Shown in pieces: positions 61,667 through 64,000 of a DNA stretch of 64,000 nt. The stretch's first letter is position 1, and every line of letters starts with the position of its first letter. The notes beneath the pieces were generated by a model. The model ran no database searches. It had not been told where the DNA came from and saw only the letters and a list, made by a program, of their open reading frames with translations. The translations under genes and the position numbers were made by a program. The DNA comes from Cryphonectria parasitica EP155. Its lineage: Eukaryota; Ascomycota; Sordariomycetes; Diaporthales; Cryphonectriaceae. Location: assembly GCF_011745365.1 (NCBI RefSeq), contig NW_024468914.1, positions 1,014,001 through 1,078,000 of the forward strand. Direction: 5' to 3'.

Positions 61667-63023
61667 ATGATGTTGTATGCATTTCCCATCACAGCCCTCT
61701 TCTTGCCGTTTGTCGCCGCCGTTCCGATACTTGACAGGCGCGCCGGAGGTTCTCGAACCACTCCTCCCGCAGGATGTCTCGTCGTTGAGCAGGGTAAGAC
61801 GCATGCCATCTTTTCTCTCTGGAGATGATTCTCACTAACGTGCTTTTCAATGGCAGGCACAAGCACATCTGGATATTACACAACAATTGAAGACGCGATA
61901 GATTCGCTCTCTGGCTCAGCAGACGCTTGCATTTTCGTCTACCCAGGAACATACACATTGACCGAGCAGATTCTCATCGATTATGAGGGAGCGCTCACCC
62001 TGTACGGTTCTACAACCGAGTAAGCATCCCTAGGAATAAACGCTGAATTCAGTGTCATAATTAACATGTGTAGCGTCGGGACGTACGCGGAGAACACTGT
62101 AACAGTGCAATGGTCAATGACATCAACCGAAGCCGGATCAGACTCTCTCAGCGCCGCGATTCAAGTCACTAGTGACAACTTCTCCATGTACAATATCAAC
62201 GTCAAGAATACTTACGGAGCAGGCACCCAGGCTATCGCATTTACTGCTCATGGTAACCAGCATGGGTATTATGGATGTGGCTTTTACGGCTACCAAGATA
62301 CGTGAGTACACTAGATATTACGGCGTATCTCCCAAAGGATCCCCCATGGACATGGCTATCAAAAGCTCTAGCTGACCAAATTTGATATCATAGCCTCTAC
62401 GCTTACGCGGGAGATCAATATTACAAGAACTGCTACATCGAGGTGAGTGCCTGTGCACACAAACCGACTTCCGTTTCCATTGTGAAACAGCACAGCAGCT
62501 GAGAGAAACGACAGGGCGCGGTGGACTACATATTCGGCGATGCTGCAGCGTGGTTTGAGAGCTGCATTCTGGCATCGGATGGGCCCGGCGCCATTACTGC
62601 GAACTCTCGAGAGGAGACGACCGATACTGCGTGGTACGTCATCAACAACTCGACGGTAAGTAATACAATTTTTCCTTTATGAATCGAGTTTCCGAGATTA
62701 GACCATCCTTACTCACAGAAAAACCAAAAATCACTTAGATCACGGCCGTGTCAGGCGACGACCTGTACCAAGAGGTTTACCTCGGCCGTCCGTGGCGAGA
62801 TTACGCGCGCGTCATCTTCCAGTATTCGAGCCTCAGCGACATTATCAACCCGAAAGGGTGGACGACGTTGGACCTCACGGCCATTCCAACTTTTGAGGAG
62901 TACGAAAACACGGGTGCTGGATCGGACACCTCGGAGCGCGTGAACGAGACGGTGGCCACTGCTGCAGTGACTATGGCCCAGTTATGGCCAGATGGGTACA
63001 GCTGGATCAACGCGACATACTAA
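61667..63023 (+). CDS. Secreted pectin methylesterase, CE8
   Basis: Six exons (61667-61793, 61857-62019, 62074-62301, 62394-62442, 62515-62655, 62739-63023) give 330 residues. A short signal peptide ([19 protein letters not shown]) comes first. The right-handed beta-helix of carbohydrate esterase 8 follows: [21 protein letters not shown], then the active site with Q149 (GTQAIAF), Q171-D172 (GYQDTLYA), D193 (GAVDYIFG) and R253/W255 ([12 protein letters not shown]). D172 and D193 are 21 residues apart, as in well-studied pectin methylesterases, and all key residues are present. The enzyme removes methyl esters from homogalacturonan, opening it to lyases and polygalacturonases. Intron 2 is 54 nt, the shortest well-supported intron in this window. 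It is downstream of the GH93 gene on the same strand and converges on a minus-strand secreted-protein gene. Confidence 0.93.
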
Positions 63024-63385
63024 GATCTCTACGTCGCTTTGTCGGGCATCAGAGAGAGACCCAGAGACTTGATAGCGTCTACTTCAAAGCTCAGGGATAT
63101 TACGAAACAGCTATTCCAGATCTGAATTATACGAGTTCATTTCCGTAAAGGTTACTTGTTTGAACACATGCATTCGATCCTCCTTATGGTACCTTCACAC
63201 ACATATTGTCACTCAAATACGCTTTTATTATTATTCATATGATACATAATTCATTACTATACCGCCTGGAGCTGTACTTGATAAACACTTTTCGGTCAGA
63301 CTGGATTGACCAAGGTCATGAATTGGCAAAGCCTCCTGATTTCCTATCGAGGCTCCTACTGGTATAGCAAGAAATCACACCAAAC
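63024..63385. other. Convergent intergenic region
   Basis: The 3' flanks of two genes that point at each other. AT-rich, with no coding frame; it should hold both polyadenylation regions. Confidence 0.5.
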
Positions 63386-64000
63386 TCAGACCCACCCAGT
63401 CAACGGCAAAACTATCGGCACCGGCGCAGTACAAGTAGCATTGCCGCCCTGATCACGCGTGCACTCGAGCGGAAAACTTGCCCCATAGCTCGGGATCTGA
63501 TCGTTGCAGGAACCCACGCCAGTGGCATAGTACGCATTGTAGTACACGCTGCCCACGTTGCCTGTATTGCTGTTAGAGTTCCCATAGAAGCCGATCTGGT
63601 CCGCCGCGCTGCCACAGTCAAAGTGACCCTCGCCGAGCTCGTAATCGCGGTAGCCCTTCGGCTCCACCTGGTAGCACGTGCCTCCGTCGATGGTGATGTC
63701 GATGGAGTCGGGCGGGCCGTAGCCGAGAGGCTGATATGCTGCCGATGACAGGCCGGTGTAGCAGAACGGCGTGCAGACGCAGTTGGCGTCGCCTTCCGAA
63801 CACAAGGACGTGCTGTTCCAGCAGACGGTGGAGCCCGCTGGGTAGTTCGGGTTGACGCAGTCGAGGTTGTGGGTCGAGTTGAACCAGGTGAAGGCTGTCA
63901 TTGTGAGAGCCGGGGGGACGTCGGATGTGCAGCTTGCTGGTATGCTGACGGTGCTCGTGGAGGCTGTGGACGTCGAGGCTGGCGCTGCTGTTGTGCTGCT
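63386..64000 (-). CDS. Cys-rich extracellular protein, 5' end beyond the window
   Basis: The minus-strand frame is open from the right edge (64000) to the stop at 63386-63388, giving at least 204 residues; the N terminus is missing. The visible start is a Ser/Thr/Ala-rich linker (about 25 residues) of the kind that joins extracellular domains, then a Cys-rich segment with many N-glycosylation sequons (FNSTHN, WNSTSL, GGNATC). Cysteines recur in pairs suggestive of disulfides (CVNPNYPAGSTVC; CVCTPFC; DGGTCYQVEP). The protein ends without a membrane segment. I do not recognise the domain; a secreted enzyme accessory module or surface protein is possible. Its end faces the pectinesterase stop 363 nt away. 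Confidence 0.7.
   Translation of the reverse strand, partial: SSTTAAPASTSTASTSTVSIPASCTSDVPPALTMTAFTWFNSTHNLDCVNPNYPAGSTVCWNSTSLCSEGDANCVCTPFCYTGLSSAAYQPLGYGPPDSIDITIDGGTCYQVEPKGYRDYELGEGHFDCGSAADQIGFYGNSNSNTGNVGSVYYNAYYATGVGSCNDQIPSYGASFPLECTRDQGGNATCTAPVPIVLPLTGWV

Overview
This is a window of a filamentous ascomycete genome (Pezizomycotina; the gene content looks like a plant-associated Sordariomycete-type fungus, but order and genus cannot be fixed from sequence alone). The evidence is short spliceosomal introns (about 54-210 nt) with GTRAGT-like donors and CTRAY branch points, long intergenic spacers, CT-rich leaders, an intron-containing nuclear tRNA-Leu, and families typical of moulds: CFEM, WSC, RTA1, Zn2Cys6, GH93, CE8 and GMC. 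I see no prokaryotic operons, CRISPR arrays, rRNA genes or intact transposons. Exon borders below were worked out by hand from splice consensus, reading-frame closure and family motifs.

Left third (1-21.3 kb) is gene-poor. It holds a 2OG-Fe(II) dioxygenase-like gene (1940-3457), a GPI-type CFEM protein (6150-6917, minus), a small putative secreted protein (9924-10262, minus) and a WSC-domain cell-wall sensor (13743-14807, minus). The spacers are long and rich in homopolymers and microsatellites; the largest runs 6.5 kb from 14808 to 21278.

Middle (21.3-43.5 kb): a mitochondrial enoyl-CoA hydratase of the AUH type, an uncertain membrane-protein ORF, a mitochondrial LEA-like repeat protein, an RTA1 7-TM protein, a Nup37-like nucleoporin whose long frame is broken by one in-frame TAG, a membrane acyltransferase-3, a D-2-hydroxyacid dehydrogenase, a tandem GFA-domain protein (minus) and a PhyH-type dioxygenase. 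The last two are transcribed divergently.

Right third (45-64 kb) looks like an environment-facing, plant-polymer region: a secreted GMC oxidoreductase, tRNA-Leu(CAG), an MFS anion:cation symporter (minus), a Zn2Cys6 transcription factor, a GNAT acetyltransferase, a secreted GH93 exo-arabinanase-like enzyme, a secreted CE8 pectin methylesterase and the 3' part of a Cys-rich extracellular protein running off the right edge (minus). GH93 and CE8 are adjacent, co-oriented and act on the side chains and backbone esters of pectin. With a nearby regulator and transporter they may form a small pectin-use neighbourhood; that link is inference.

The most unusual item is the TAG at 33325-33327 inside the nucleoporin-like gene, followed by about 180 further codons in the same frame. 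A 51-nt in-phase candidate intron could remove it. I found no convincing wholly new system.
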